This document shows positions 46,801 through 59,603 of a stretch of DNA of 64,000 nucleotides, one piece after another (positions within the stretch are counted from its first letter, which is position 1; each line of letters starts with the position of its first letter). Source of the DNA: Xiphias gladius (lineage: Eukaryota > Chordata > Actinopteri > Istiophoriformes > Xiphiidae); assembly GCF_016859285.1 (NCBI RefSeq), contig NC_053407.1, forward strand, positions 25,601,857-25,665,856. Direction: 5' to 3'. The translations under genes and the position numbers were made by a program. Under the pieces are notes generated by a model. That model worked only from the letters and a program-made list of their open reading frames with translations, was not told the origin of the DNA and made no database searches.

Positions 46801-49800
46801 TACAAATACACCCTTGTTCTGCCGTACAAAGCCACTCATGAGGAGTAATGGCCTGGGTAGTAAAGCTGAGAGAAAAGACCACAAAGTTGATCTAATATTC
46901 TAACAAATAATTTGTTGGGACAGTGGTGGATTGGTTTTTTGATATGGAATCTAATACCAGCTGTTTGCCTTTGTAGGGCTAAAGTTCAATTAATTACCAA
47001 TGCAGGCAGGTTCAAAGCATTCAGAGGCCAAAGTTCAGTCTCTACCCTGTGATCACTATGAATTCGAACTACTGTTTTGGACTTTTTTTTTTTGTTGTTG
47101 TAGGAATTTACAGGTAATTCTTTATTCTACAGCCCTACAGGCAGCCACCAGGAATACTGTATGTGGACATGTTATGACAGTTGATAGTTAAGTGTCAAAT
47201 GAAAGCCTCGCCAACAAAGCAGTCACTAATTTTTCGGTATTGTTTGCATTCCATCAGTTCCAAGGCATGAACAGTAAATAAATGACTGTGGAGCAGAGAC
47301 TACCACTGCACAAAACTAAAACTGCACAAAAATAATGTCAGGATTTACACGCACTTCATTCAACTCTGAAAAAAGCAGAGAGACATGCAAACTCAGTAAG
47401 CCGACTTCCCCTTTGTTGCCTCTGCCAAGGAAGTTATGTTTTCAATCGCATCTGTTTGTTTGTTTGCAAGGTTAAGCAAAAAGTACTGAAGCGATTGCAC
47501 CAAACTTGGTGGAGGGATGGAGCATGGACCAGGGAAGAACCCACTGAATTTTGAGGCTGATCCAGATCACTTACTACGAATTTGAATTTTTTTCTTTGAA
47601 GTCTGGTTTATGTTGTTTGACATTGGCCTTGGCGGAAGTCTGCGCTCTCTGAGTGCCCTTCTAGTTTTTATCTGAATTCACAGGAAACATGTTGCTCTCT
47701 CAAAACCAGCGGATTTACCTCTGGTGAGCTAGTCCCCTCCAACAAAGGGCATAAAGCTGTGAATGCCTCCAAGTTATTACATCTAAAATCAAAAAAGGCT
47801 GGACTGGTTAATAGAGCTGATATGTGAGCGGTCCCGAGAAACATGGCTGACCGTTTGACACCTGTTATTTTCTATAGGCTCATCTATGCAAATTATATCA
47901 ATAATATGAGGCAAGGTGCTTTTTACTGTTATTAAAAGTATGACTGCGTTACATGTTAGAAACAGCACTACAGTAGAGGAACATGGTCAGTATAAACACA
48001 AGAAAAAAAATAGGAAAAATCACTTACTGCAACAAAGCGTAGAAATGTGTATCTGAAATAACATATTAGAACTTATACTAACATAGTACACTAATGACTG
48101 TGTGTGGCTGCCATCTCTGACACATACATTTTTTTCTACTATGGTAAAGATCAATTTAGTAAACAGTGTTCAGGTGTTTTCACGTCACTGCCTGTACCGA
48201 TTTGATGAGGCGGTCCAGGTCCTCCACCTCAAAGGTGTCTGGGTTCGTATGGTTGAGGTGCTCAAACTGTCTAAGCAGGGTCTGATGGTCCACTGTCCGG
48301 CCTGCATGGAAAGGAATAATGAAAAGTTTTATTGAACTGTAAAGCAGTTAGATCCAGGTGTTTTACGTATTTTACACAGCATTCGCCAAAACCTCAAATT
48401 GAGCGATTGTGTCATTCAATAAAATGATTTATTGGTTACCCTTTCCCATGTGTTTTCCAAAGACATTTTGTGCTTCAGCAGTTCTTTAGTGCACTGACGT
48501 ACAGCACAGCCAGAGGCAAGTGCAGGCTTTGTTTACTTAAGCTTCAGTTCAAATTTACTCTGGGAAAGGGTTCAATAAGAGATAGTCAGTGCAAATGCAC
48601 TTCTAACGATAATGGAAAAGGATATCTGTGTTTTCATCCCACACCATCTCTAAAAAACCCTTATGTTTTTAAAAAGTGTTGACTTCAACCTGTACTTCTG
48701 TTCTTTAACTACATTTGCATTAATATTGATGTTTTCTTGATCTAATTTCATATAATCTTTCATTCAGTAGTTCCCAGTGGCCAGCAGAAGTCACTGTCAG
48801 CTGAGGTAGGCAGTGTATTACATCATGTTCCTGTGTCTAAAAGCCACATCCTAATTTTGACCATGAGCAAACTGCAGAGCTGTATTATAAAACTTATTGT
48901 GCAACATCAAAAAGCACAAGTTTGTCTGCGACACATCAGCATTACATGCAGGATGCCTACCATTCCCCCCCTGGATGTCATGTTTGGCTTTGATGAGCAT
49001 CCGCAGCCTGTTCATCTCCTCCCTCTTCAACTCGTCCAGCTTCGTCCGAAGATTGTGGTGGACAAAGTCCAGTTCTTTGGAAAGTTTGCCTTGCTGTGAG
49101 CACAAATTCAACACGCCACAGCTCAACACAAATTGTTCATGTCAACAGAAGGCTTACAAAATAATGGGCTGTTTAGGGAGTGTGCAGACGTACCTTGATG
49201 TCATCCATGCTGGCATTTTTGAGCTTTTCTTTAAAGTGGGGGTCTTTCTCGAGGAACTCAATGACTTCCCTGAGGTAGCGGTCATAGTGCAGCCCAGTTT
49301 CCTGCAGCATAAACAAAGGCACATGTCAGTGTTTGTTGTTAGCTGATTAAAATGTGCATTTAACTTGTTAATATCAAATTGGACTTAGGGCTATTATGGA
49401 AATCTTTTGTGTCACTTATCTCTTGCAAATGAATGGTGGCACCTAATTTAACCTAATATTGCTCGTTTTTTTTTTTTAAGCAAATACTCTAAAATACATT
49501 AAATTTTAATTTTTCTGTCAATCTTTTACCCAGAAGCAAGTCTGTCTTCCATATTATAAAGCTCTTATTGAGATAACATGAGCCCAAACGATTCCCTCCT
49601 TTGGATAACCGAGAGGTATTTGTCTGACTCAGATTAAAACGAGATATCCCCTGTATATGACACTGTCCATCCGACTCACAGCACTCTGCGGTGGCTCCAG
49701 TTCCTCATGAGGCTTTTCTTTTGTCTTGTCCACACTGATCGGCACAGACTGGATGCACAGCCACAAACTCAGCAGAACCAGACCACAACGGGCCAAGGCT

Positions 49801-49814
49801 TTACCCCTCACCAT
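43833..49814 (-). CDS. nucb2: nucb2, nucleobindin-2 / nesfatin-1 precursor (12 coding exons)
   Basis: Exons on the minus strand are 49814-49680, 49301-49194, 49093-48961, 48301-48198, 46558-46373, 46032-45942, 45629-45571, 45452-45360, 44731-44642, 44486-44316, 44077-44023 and 43927-43833, giving 439 residues. A signal peptide (1-23, core [12 protein letters not shown]) is followed by mature VPISVDKTK. The nesfatin-1 part, 80 residues, ends at LDEL just before a Lys-Arg cleavage pair, as in mammals. A basic, helical region (about 170-222) precedes two EF-hands with good loops: [12 protein letters not shown] (253-264) and [12 protein letters not shown] (305-316). A heptad-rich coiled coil (about 345-390) and a Gln/Pro-rich end follow. 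The protein is a Ca-binding Golgi/secreted factor and an appetite-regulating precursor in vertebrates. Teleosts have two nucb2 genes; which one this is I cannot say. nucb1 is less likely given the N-terminus and the pik3c2a neighbour. Confidence 0.93.
47455..47665. repeat. Dispersed repeat (CTTGGCGGAGGT...CTGAGTGCCCTTCTAG family)
   Basis: Contains AAAGTACTGAAGCGATTGCA, CCAAACTTGGTGGAGGGATG and ends TGAGTGCCCTTCTAGTTT. A short end of the same family is at about 14230-14280. A common non-coding fish repeat, in intron 4 of nucb2. Confidence 0.6.
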
Positions 49815-50420
49815 CTGGTTAGGTACATAAAATAAGGAAAAGAAAAAAAAAATGTAGTAGTTCATTTGCTATGATGTTACATGACTCTTGCACATCACTC
49901 TTAGAGCTTTTTAATTATCCTGAAATCGTTCTTAAGGCCTATGTGTCCGGTGTCTAACAAGTACAGTGTGGTTTATCTTTGCAAAAGACAACACCCTCAG
50001 TTTCTCAAGCATTGCAAAAGGGGTACAAGCCACAATTTCACCTGGAGACAGGGTGGGACGAGGTTATGCAAGTTAGCCCTAATCTCAAAAGCGTCTCTCT
50101 ACTACGAGCAAAGGACTGTGCAACACATGTGTTTATTGGATAAAGGCACACCGAGCTTACTTAAAAAAAAAAAAATTCCTCTGCCTTATAACTTAGAGCC
50201 TTAGAGCCTCCAGAGCCTTATAACTTGAAACCTGTAATTCATAATTCATGTTAAACACACAGTTCCTTTTAAAGAAGAGGTTGTCTGTGGTGAGGATGGC
50301 AGCTAATTCATTATCCCATAGATGCAGAAAAGCTACAAAACAAGCCTTAGCATTCATAGTAAATTTCAATAATAAACATAGTTCATGTGAAATGACATTT
50401 AATTGTAAAACGAAACTCAC

Positions 50421-50480
50421 TTTTGTTTCTGTTTTTAACTCTTCGCCGCGCTCCGACCGTTCGGTTTCCCTCAAAGTGCC
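50421..50480 (-). other. nucb2: nucb2 untranslated first exon (right edge approximate)
   Basis: On the minus strand the sequence CAGAAACAAAA/GTGAGT gives a clean donor (exon ends at 50421), upstream of the exon bearing the signal peptide. The transcription start lies at or above 50470 and is not determined. Confidence 0.5.
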
Positions 50481-50800
50481 TGAGCTTCACTGGGGCTTGT
50501 TTACAGCTGTCATCCACCACCAATACAAGCCTCCTATGGCCACAACCTACAGGGGAAAAAAAAAAAAAAAAAAGGCCGCGTTCACCATGGTAACGCCCCG
50601 CCTCCGCCGCCTCCTATTGGACAGGGAAAGAGCGTGCTTTCCTTGTAAAACTGTCGCGTTGAGACCCGATTGGTCGCTCCACGTGTCAACCGAAGTGTAA
50701 GCGAACTGTCCAGCCTGCGGCTTAAGGTGCGTTGAGCCGAACCTTACGTGGCGCTCCGTCGACCTCCGGCGAGGGCGGAGTTAGTGTTTGGCGTAAGAAG
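50481..50800 (-). promoter_or_regulatory. nucb2 promoter: CCAAT boxes, GC box, E-box
   Basis: CG-rich. Inverted CCAAT motifs (ATTGG on the plus strand) are at 50616-50620 and 50669-50673, a GC box (CCCCGCCTCC) at about 50596-50605 and a CACGTG E-box at 50680-50685. The second ATTGG and CCACG are five bases apart, which is close to, but not, the spacing of an ER-stress element. Function inferred. Confidence 0.5.
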
Positions 50801-53280
50801 GGGCGACGTTGTTCATGGCTTAAACCCGCATTATCGTACTTAAAAATATATCTGTACAAAGACACCAAATGGCGACGGAGGGGGCAAAAAAACCAAAACA
50901 AAACATTTTAAAAGCATTTTAATGGGGTAAATCTGATTCCCTGAAAATTGGAGCTTGCGCATGATTTACCAGTGTTGTAAAAACATTAAAAAATAGCCTA
51001 AATGAAAATATTTTAAAATGTACTGTGTTGTGTATATGTCTAAAATGGCTCCTCTCAGATTATGTATGTAAATATTATGTTTATTATAAATACCACTTGT
51101 GCATTTAGTTTGTAAGTAGCATTTTAGCTGGTAATGTAACTAGTAACTGTAGCTGTTAAAGAAATGTAGTCGAGTAAAAAAGGCCAATATTTCACCCTGA
51201 AATGTAGTACAGTAAAAGTAGAAAGTGGCATAAAATGGAACTTGGAACAAGTAAAGTATAAGTACCTTAAAAGTGTTTTTTAGTACAATACTTGAGTAAA
51301 CGCTCTTACCGGCAATTGCATTCTGCCACTGGGTACTAAACTACTACACACAAAAAAATATAATGTACATTAAATTTATATGAAAATTGCCATAATCATG
51401 TATATCTGAAAACACATACCACAGGGCTGTGTTTATATACAGTTTATGGCAGAATATTATTACCATCTTTTAGTAATTATTTTTTATTTTTTTGGACAGT
51501 TATAAATACATTCTCTGAAATTCATTTATTTATTGGATTCGTTTTAGGGATAGTGGTCAGAAACATTCCTTTAAATGAAATGACCTTACTTTCAGAATTT
51601 AAAACTACCACCGATTTAAAACTGCTGTTTAGAAATACCATTTTGTTTGAAAAAACAAAATAAAACTGTTGCGGACACATAACCAGTGGTGAAAGAAGTA
51701 TTCAGAATCTTTACTTAAGAAAATGTAGCAATAGCACGATGTTGAAAATACTCTGTTACAAGTAATAGGCACTTGTGTACAATTTTGAGGTACTTGCACT
51801 GTGTTAGAGTATTTCCATTTTCTGCTACTTTGTATTTCTACTCTGATAAGTTTTTTTTTACTTTGCAGGTTTAGATTAATAATACAAAATATAACTTAAA
51901 AATGAACTATGATGTATTATTATGAGTAAAGATAAGACTTTGTTGATCATGGGGAAGAAATTTGCAAGCTACCCAGCAGTTATTAAAATAAATTGAATTA
52001 GCTTCACCTTTACCAGCTGCAAAATTAAAGTGGTGAACATGTTAATGCATCAAATATTATAGTCCAATAATATGAGATCACCCCACTGCCATGTTCTTAA
52101 GGAATTAAATATGTTAATGTGAATAAGTTTTGATCATTTAATCATTTGATCATTCTCAGAAATATAAGGTGTGTCCACTGGGAGTTGTTAGGTGCCCTTT
52201 TGTAAATCCACAATTGGACAGAAGGCTGTTTCTGTTCGGGGAGTCAACATGAGGAACTCTTGCTCAAGGTAGATCATGACCTGGGATCTTTTAAGACTCA
52301 AATTTAAACCGTTTTTAAAGAGGAGTTGGCCGTAGACATAAGTGATCTGGTGCTTGTCGTTTTATGGTATTTTATTGTATCATCGTTGCTAAACTGTGTT
52401 TTATGCATTGTTTGTGTCTTGCGCTGTTGTGTAAGTATTTATTTGTTGAGTTTTGTGTTTAGTGCTTTAATGTATATATACCGTATATTGTTGAGTTGTG
52501 TGTTTTGTGCTGCTCTTGATGTCTTATCTCTTTTTATGGTTGAGTTTTATGTATTTTGAAGGCCCATCTAGGGAGGGGCATTGCAAATTAGCCTAGGCTA
52601 CAGATTCAGTGGTCTGTGGCATTGGTTCATGCTATATACTTGCACCTATCTAAATAAACATTAAATAAATAACATAAAAGATTCAGAAATGGGCCATTCT
52701 GCATAATGCATACTTAAACTTTTAGTACCTAAAGTATATTGAGATGCTGATACTTTTGTACTTTTACTTATTTGATGATTATGTTTTGTATTATTACATC
52801 TGAATCTGCAAAGGAGCTAAAGTTACCAAATAAAAAGTAACAACAATTCCCTCCAGAAAAACGTAGTGGAGTTGATGTATAAGCAGCGAGAAATGGAAAA
52901 CAGTCAAGTAAAATTAAGCATTGTACTCAAGTGCGGTACCTGTGTAAATGTAGTCACTCACTTTCCAACAGCGAGTGTCTTATATGCAGCATCACAACAT
53001 TACAGCACCACATTAGAATACTATTTATTGTATCATGACAATCCAGAAACATCGCCTCAGATATAATAATATAACAATGCCAGGGGCCATTCTGCTGCAT
53101 AATCATTTCTTCTCGTTTTTGATATTGTAAGTACAATTTGTGCATCTATACTTATGCACTTTAGCTTGCGGGACGTTTTTAATGCGGGAGTCTTTCCTGC
53201 TACTTTTACTTAAATAAGTAAGTTTACTTAAATAAGTAAAAGTAAAACTTTTACTTAAATCAAAGTAGTAATACCACAGG
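50801..53280. other. Intergenic, repeat-dense, between nucb2 and pik3c2a
   Basis: Mostly repeats. 51020-51335 and 51685-51880 are pieces of the GGTGGAAG family in opposite orientation. 52740-53270 is another, with tandem ACTTAAATAAGTAAAAGT motifs at the end. 52200-52675 looks like the 3' tail of a LINE (listed apart). No gene recognised. Confidence 0.5.
52200..52675 (+). mobile_element. Probable 3' end of a non-LTR retrotransposon
   Basis: Carries the text GGCCCATCTAGGGAGGGGCA, TTGCAAATTAGCCTAGGCTA and a terminal AATAAACATTAAATAAATAA tail. This arrangement is typical of the 3' untranslated end of fish LINEs, after an ORF that is no longer visible. 5' truncated, as usual for LINEs. Confidence 0.55.
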
Positions 53281-53284
53281 ATAA

Positions 53285-53567
53285 CAGTACCTCCGTGCGC
53301 GCTGGACCCGCCATGAACATCCCTCCGGGATCTAGATAAATACTTTTATTTTCGACACGGACCGCTGTGGGCCACACGCCGGCGCTGTTCTCCCGTCTAA
53401 GCCGCAAGTCAAGTGACCCAGCCTGGCAGAGACGCCATCCAACCGTGTCCAACCAAACCTCCATCCTACCACCTCAACAGGAACTGACGTCCCCTATGTG
53501 CAAGTGGATGGAAAAAAAAAAAATGCAGCTGCAGGAAAAATGGCTCCAAACACCGCACCGCTAAAAG
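53285..53567 (+). other. pik3c2a: pik3c2a untranslated first exon with upstream ORFs
   Basis: CG-rich, ending at a donor CTAAAAG/GTGAGAAG. Two short ORFs lie near its end. One, from the ATG at 53540, is spliced into 11 codons that stop in the next exon. The other, in another frame (a start near 53509), stops at 53564. The left edge is estimated. The second untranslated segment is 58355-58436, after the acceptor TTTTTTAG. Confidence 0.5.
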
Positions 53568-56500
53568 GTGAGAAGTTTACCCTTTTTGTTTTTCTTTAAA
53601 AAAAAAAAAAAAAAAAAAAAGAAGCAAATGTCTGAGTGTAAAAGTTTTATCTCGTAGTCGCCTGAAGCCGGCGGTTCCGCGGTACCCGGCTGTTTCCCGT
53701 GCGACCGAACCTGCATTTCTTCCTTGTTGTGAGCAGTTGGCAGGACCAAAGCAGTTGCCTGGGTACTTTTAAATTGTTAAATAAGTGTTCCCCAAAGTAC
53801 GGAGCACTCGGAGAAGTTGTCGCTGTTCGGCCGAATTCAGTCGGGCTGTTTACTTTCTGTGAGCGACATGTTTTTGCCTATTTGGGTTTAGCGGCTAAAC
53901 TTAGCATCCAACAAAGTTAAAGTTCCAACCAACCGCCATCAAAAGTATCAAGAAGTGACATTTGATCGGGATACCCGGGTTAGTTAGCCAGATTACTTTC
54001 ATGTAATCGGTTGAAAGCCTGTTATCTCTCAGTAACAATCAACTAGCTCCTATTTTAAAAGGCGTACGGTGTGAGAAAAGCAAATGTTTATTGACATTAC
54101 ACAACGCATCATTTGGTGTCAGGTGAGCGTCAGTCGCGAGGTTAGCTAGCTAGCTGGTTGTATGCAAAAAATATAAAAATCATATTAGTCAATTGCTATG
54201 TATCTTAAAGCCAAAAAACCGCTCGATGTAATTGTGCCGTAGCGCCACTTTCAGTTTGTGTTACTAAGAATAACACATCATATTTCCGTCGGTTGCATCT
54301 CTTCCGAAATGCTATGTGATTATACACTGTCCCAGTGCTAAATGTTAACACCTGGGATCAAGCGAAACACTGTTTTCCTCAAAGTTATTAGATGAAAAGT
54401 TTTAGCCTTGTAGCTCGTTAAAATGCAGAAATGAATATTATATAGTCTGGATAACTACTGTGGTTTCTCTTTAGATGACAACTCACTGACTTAGAGAGGC
54501 ACCAAATCACCAGATGTGCAGCGCTATGTTCAACTGAAGATCTTTCAGTTTAGAGGACAGGATAAACTTGGGGTTTTTGTTACTTTGAGTGAATTTACTA
54601 ACGCATGTGCGTGATTTAGTCGTTGTCAGAGTAAATCACAGTTTCAAAGCTATATGATTTGTTTCGGGATGCTGGCAAAACGGACGACATTAGGGATTTC
54701 AGCTCTCCAGTGCTCCAACATGGCCCTGACGGTTTTTGTTGTTGTTCCTTTTTATAGACTTAATGTTCTGCACAGGCCAGCCTCAGTACTAGACAAGCCA
54801 GTGCAGAAAAAAAGAGAAATTAGTTTTACTGTATTCTTTCCTTTCCTTACAACTACAGAACATACTTTACAAATCTGTAAACGTGATCTGGTTACTTATT
54901 TTCCCTTTTAAAGATATTATCTTGTACTTTGATCAGCTGCAGAATGTATTGCCAACATCTGCACTTTTGCACAGCTATTGGAAGCAAAACTCTCACTCAG
55001 TCTCATGGGATCTACTCCTATATTAACCTTCTGCAATTTTGGTGCACTGGGGTGCAGCCGAGCATTGTTTGTGTCTTTTTATTTTAAATTTTAGTGGGGA
55101 CTCCAAAGTTTCAAAAGATACCAAATATGTTTTTGGGGCAAGTGTGTATAAAATTATGCTAAAATATTTAGAATTTTTACATTTGATTGAATGATGAAAC
55201 CATAAACAAATATTTGGTGGGACCACTCTCTGCCTTTAAAACAGCATCACTTCTACATGTGATGGATTAGAATCTAATCATCTTAAGCGCCTAAAGCTTT
55301 TGCACAGTACTATATAATACTCAGTGTAAAAATCGTTTGCCATAAATGAAAAAAAAAAAATGCAATACTGTCAGACAGTGTAGAATAAGATATTGTTACA
55401 ACCTTAAAACTACCTCAAGGGTAAATCACAGTAAACTGAATGTTAAGAGGTTAAAAAAATGTGATGGTGGTTTTGTCAAACCATCAAGCAAATGACGTGG
55501 GAAATCTCCAGACTCCCAGAGTCTCATTTATTATTGTGACCTCTGCATACTTAAATGTTTTCAGTCAAGCAAGCATTTTCACTGGAGGCGTATGGCTAGG
55601 GTAGCTGCTGAATGCTTTAACAGTACCAATGTCAAGTTCAAATGTTGAACAAAGCTCCTACTGGATGAGGGCTCTGCCATCCTTTGCCATGGTGCAGTGG
55701 AAAAGAGTTTGCGCTATTGGTCTTGGCTGCAGTTGTCTCTTCTCCATAAGTGGGGGTTTCCTCCTTTGTATGTCTCCTGCTGGCATATATAGACTTTAAC
55801 AATATGGCTATCTTGATTCAGGATCTTTTTTAAGTAGCCATGGTTTTTGTTATCTTAGTGTGGTTTGAGACCTGTTGAATCTCCTTAGTTAAAATAGACC
55901 AGGTTGACCCATTGTCCTTTTATCAGCCTTGTCTGAATAGGGACTATATTGGATTGATCTGCCCAATCTGCAATGATCTACATTGCAAAAACAGTGAAGA
56001 AAAACGTGAGTAATTTTTATGAAGTTTAATCGAATAGCATGGTTTTTCAGATTGACCCAGTGTTAACACACAAAATCAGAAAGCAGCTGCTTTTCAATGT
56101 CTGGCTCAGTGTGTTAACTCTTGGCAGTTAAGGGGTTCTGACCTTTTAATTATGGAACCGTGAGTTTAACTACTAAGCTTCAGTCTGTCAGAGCATGTAT
56201 TCTTACTGTGTGCAAAATCAATAATATACAGATGAACTACTTTTGTCAGAGAATGTGACATTTCTGTGGAGAATTAAGCGATCAGTGACACCAGATGCCA
56301 AAAGACGATGACATCTCTTTTTATGTATTTAGTTTCCCCAAGCTGCTTTCCTGGAAGAGTTTGGCACTAAGCTCTCTTAGTCAAATGTTCAATGAATGCA
56401 GCCACATTGTCACTGCCTGCTGGTGTTAGCACAGCTGATAAGACAATCTTGGGCCATGGTGCTAACATAATGCTAACAGAGGGAGAGAAAGCCAGAGGAA

Positions 56501-58354
56501 GAGAGAGACCCGTCGGGCTGCTTAGCATGCCAAATTCCTCAGCTGCACAATAGTGCTAGGCTAGCCTGAGCCCCAGCAGAGCCAGCCTTCACCACAATGG
56601 GAGGGGAAGCTCAGGAGAGGCCGGTGACGCCTGGGGAGAGAAGGAACTCACTCAACCCTGGGGTTGTGATCATTCAATGAATGGTTGCTTTGAGAAGAAG
56701 CTGTGTCATTTTAGGACTACAAAACACTCTTTGCAGCAATGTTTGTCTCATGTTATAGACCTTGGCTACATCCTTTCTGTTGTAGGCTATCCATAAATAG
56801 GATGATCAAGAATGGAAGATGCCCTTATTTGTAAACAACTTTGGGCTTTTGAGGGTTGGTGTTTGACATCACCTTGAGATTTGGGAATGTATGATGGGCA
56901 TCTTTCACTGCTTTCGTATTTTTTTATGAAGCAAAAATTAACTGACTAGCGGAGAAAATAATTGGCAGATTAATCGATAATGAAATAAAGGAGCTCACAC
57001 ATTTTTAAGTTAACTGCATGCCAGTAAGTGAGGTGTGTCATTTTTCACCTCCTTGTTATAAGTCACCCTGCACAATTGTTTGATTTAGTAATTTTTTGGT
57101 ATGTAGTCAGCCTTACTGCTTAAACAATTGCAATGTGCACCTTGCAATGTCAAGGTGAACAACATACAAGTACACTAATAGAAGAGAGCTTGCTGTGAGT
57201 GAGCACATCAATTTAAATACCATGAACATGCTGGAAATGTAGCCCGTCCTATTTGTATGACCCAATTGATGCCCTTGACTCAAAAACAAGCACAAGTAAT
57301 TATTGGCTGTGCATGTGTGACAATTGGCAGCCAATCAATAAGCAATCAAAACATGGTTACAGCAACAAGGCCTGGGGAAGCCTTAGATAAAGAATTGTCA
57401 CATAAAAAATTAAGCGGAGCCCTTGAGTGGCTGTGGCTCAGGAGAAAGAGCAGATCATACCTTATGACAAAGGGTTGGTGGTACGGTCCCTGGCCCCTCC
57501 TGTCCACATGCTGCAGAGGACTTGAGCAAAACACTGAACCCCATTTGTTCATTTGTAATGCCCAGGCCAGCATCTTGCATCGGTTTGTGTATGTGGGGGT
57601 GACACATTGCAGGGTGGTCTCCAAGGAGAGCACAATATAAATGCAGACTATTAACCATTTGCCCTTGTGATATCCAGGTACATGTAAACAAGCTTTTCCT
57701 CAATGAACTGTGTGTGCGTGGCTGTCATAGGCCCTGTATCACTTCACTTCCATTTTAATGACCATTGGTTTTTGATACAGCAGAGTAATAAAGGTCAGTT
57801 TATATTGACAGCAATATCATACATAGACAGGCATCAGACATGCCAATTGCACAATAAACAATATTTGATACAGATTGTATCTACATCACGTTAACCTCTT
57901 AGCAGGCACCCACAGCTGTTGCAGGGCTATGGAGATCCTAAAATGCTTTGCATAGATAGAATCAGGAGACTTGGACCTCTCGACTAATGTGTAATTTGTG
58001 AAGGTTGTGTGAAGATTGAGTCTGGTACAGACCAAAACATACCTAAAGTAGCGCTACCAAGACCAAAGTGTCCCAGGGTTGGACTGTGTATCTTAAAAGG
58101 TTACCAAAAGATTAATCTCAGAGTATTTTGACTCCTGGCCTACAATCTAAGTGCCGCAAGTCCTTTTAATTACACTCGATAATAATAATAGATTATTGTG
58201 CGAGTGGCAATTCCTCTGTTAGAACTAAATATTTCTTGTCTTCGAATTCTCTAGTATAATCTAAACAAGTTGTAAATGATGTATGGGTTGCTTTGAACCT
58301 GTTTGATGACCTCTTGGTGTTACTTATCCAAATGTTCTTTTCCCCCTTTTTTAG
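53568..58354 (+). other. pik3c2a intron 1
   Basis: 4.8 kb without recognisable coding sequence. A repeat fragment (GGTGGGACCACTCTCTGCCT, then AAAACAGCATCACTTCTAC) lies at about 55180-55320 and a MITE piece at 56935-56990. 53568-54130 is CG-rich, as expected next to a promoter. A GC-rich patch at 56500-56660 has no clear role. Frames of 127 and 95 codons near 57257-57640 overlap on opposite strands and match nothing. Confidence 0.5.
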
Positions 58355-58436
58355 GTGTTTAAGGCTTTTCTCTGCAACCTTTTGGGCCACACTGACTTAA
58401 AAGCTGTCACACACATGGCACCTTTGAGTTGACAGA

Positions 58437-59603
58437 ATGGCCCAAATATCAAGTGGTAATGGGTTCAAGCTGGATGTCCCCCAGCCAAAGGGGGTTGTGG
58501 GGAAAGAGGAAGCCCTTCGTATGGAGGAAGAGGCTTTAGCAAAATTGCAAAAGGAGAAGAGACACACTCTTTCAGCTTCAACATCCTCATCTTCGTATGC
58601 AACGTCCATATCCTCCTCAAAACCAAAACCATCTAAATATACCACTACTGCTCCTCAACCTTCACCCTTTACTAGTAGACCAGAAAGGGACCTCATTGTC
58701 TTCCCAGAGACCAAGAAGCAAGCAGAGCAGGACAAGTTCAGGGATATTGATGTGGACAAGCTGACCAATGAAGAGCTTGAAAAGCTCCTACTGGATGAAA
58801 ACTTTGGGGCTAACAGTAAAGTGTCCCGCCCCTCGTCACTGCTGGGGTTTAACCTCAGTGCCTCTTACCCTGGAGGCCATCCCTGTAGCTCCTCCCCTTT
58901 CCAAGGCAGCCATTGGACACCTGTTCTGTCCACTCCATCAAGCTCCAGTGTGTCCACTCCCACGCATCAGCCCACCCCAATGTTCCCCTCTGCTCCATTC
59001 CCCAAACCGGGCACATTTCAAAATGGCTTCACTCCAACTATGTCGCCCTTCATGGCCCTGCCAACGCAGCAGCCATCCTTCATGGCCTTTACTCCTATCC
59101 AGCCTGCTACTGCCGCCATGGTGTTCCCGCAACCAGCTGTGGACCCAGAGATGGCCAAACTGTTTGACAAGATTGCCAGCACCTCAGAATACTTGAAGAA
59201 TGGCAGATCGGCCAGCACTGACCTAGATTCCTTTCACGTTGGCACAGCTTCTCTGGCACCTAACCCACCACCCCAGCAGGCAGCAGTGATGGAATCGTCT
59301 AGCATCAGTCGCTTTGACTGGCTGGATTTGGACCCCCTTACAAAGCGGAAAGCTGAGAATGAGGAGGCATCCGTGGCATCAGGGGGTGCTACACAGACAG
59401 TACCAGGAGTTCCTGCAGGGGATCCTTGGGATGCAGTGCTTGAGACTGAAGGGAACACTGATAGCAGCAGCCCCCCGCTGGAGGTAAAAGCATCACTATC
59501 AGTTCGCTCACAGCACAGGAGGGCATCAACAGGAGCTGCTGTCACTAGGAGTCACTCGCTCAACATCCCAGGGACCTCTTCCCAGCACAAACCAAATAAT
59601 CAG
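58437..59603 (+). CDS. pik3c2a: pik3c2a, first coding exon (PI3-kinase class II alpha, N-terminal region)
   Basis: Begins MAQISSGNGFK and runs 389 codons to a CAG/GTAGGAT donor in phase 0. PIK3C2A makes PI(3,4)P2 and PI3P during clathrin-coated pit maturation and in primary cilia. This exon holds only the N-terminal clathrin-binding, largely disordered part. Recognisable conserved blocks are GKEEALRMEEEALAKLQKE (about 22-40), the clathrin-box-like LEKLLLDENF (114-123), MAKLFDKIASTSEYLKNG (about 239-256), FDWLDLDPL, DPWDAVL and TRSHSLNIPG. The middle is rich in Pro, Ser and Thr. The Ras-binding, C2, kinase, PX and terminal C2 domains lie past the right edge. It is next to nucb2, as in human chromosome 11p15. 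The acceptor for this exon is at 58354, and the ATG lies 82 nt in. Confidence 0.95.

Noticed and set aside
50669-50685. ER-stress response element in the nucb2 promoter
   Set aside because: ATTGG and CCACG are present, but the five-base spacing fits neither the ERSE (9) nor the ERSE-II (1) rule.
58768-59196. 142-codon frame inside the pik3c2a exon
   Set aside because: Shadow of the 389-codon true frame.
59234-59545. 103-codon minus frame antisense to pik3c2a
   Set aside because: Antisense shadow of codon-biased coding sequence.
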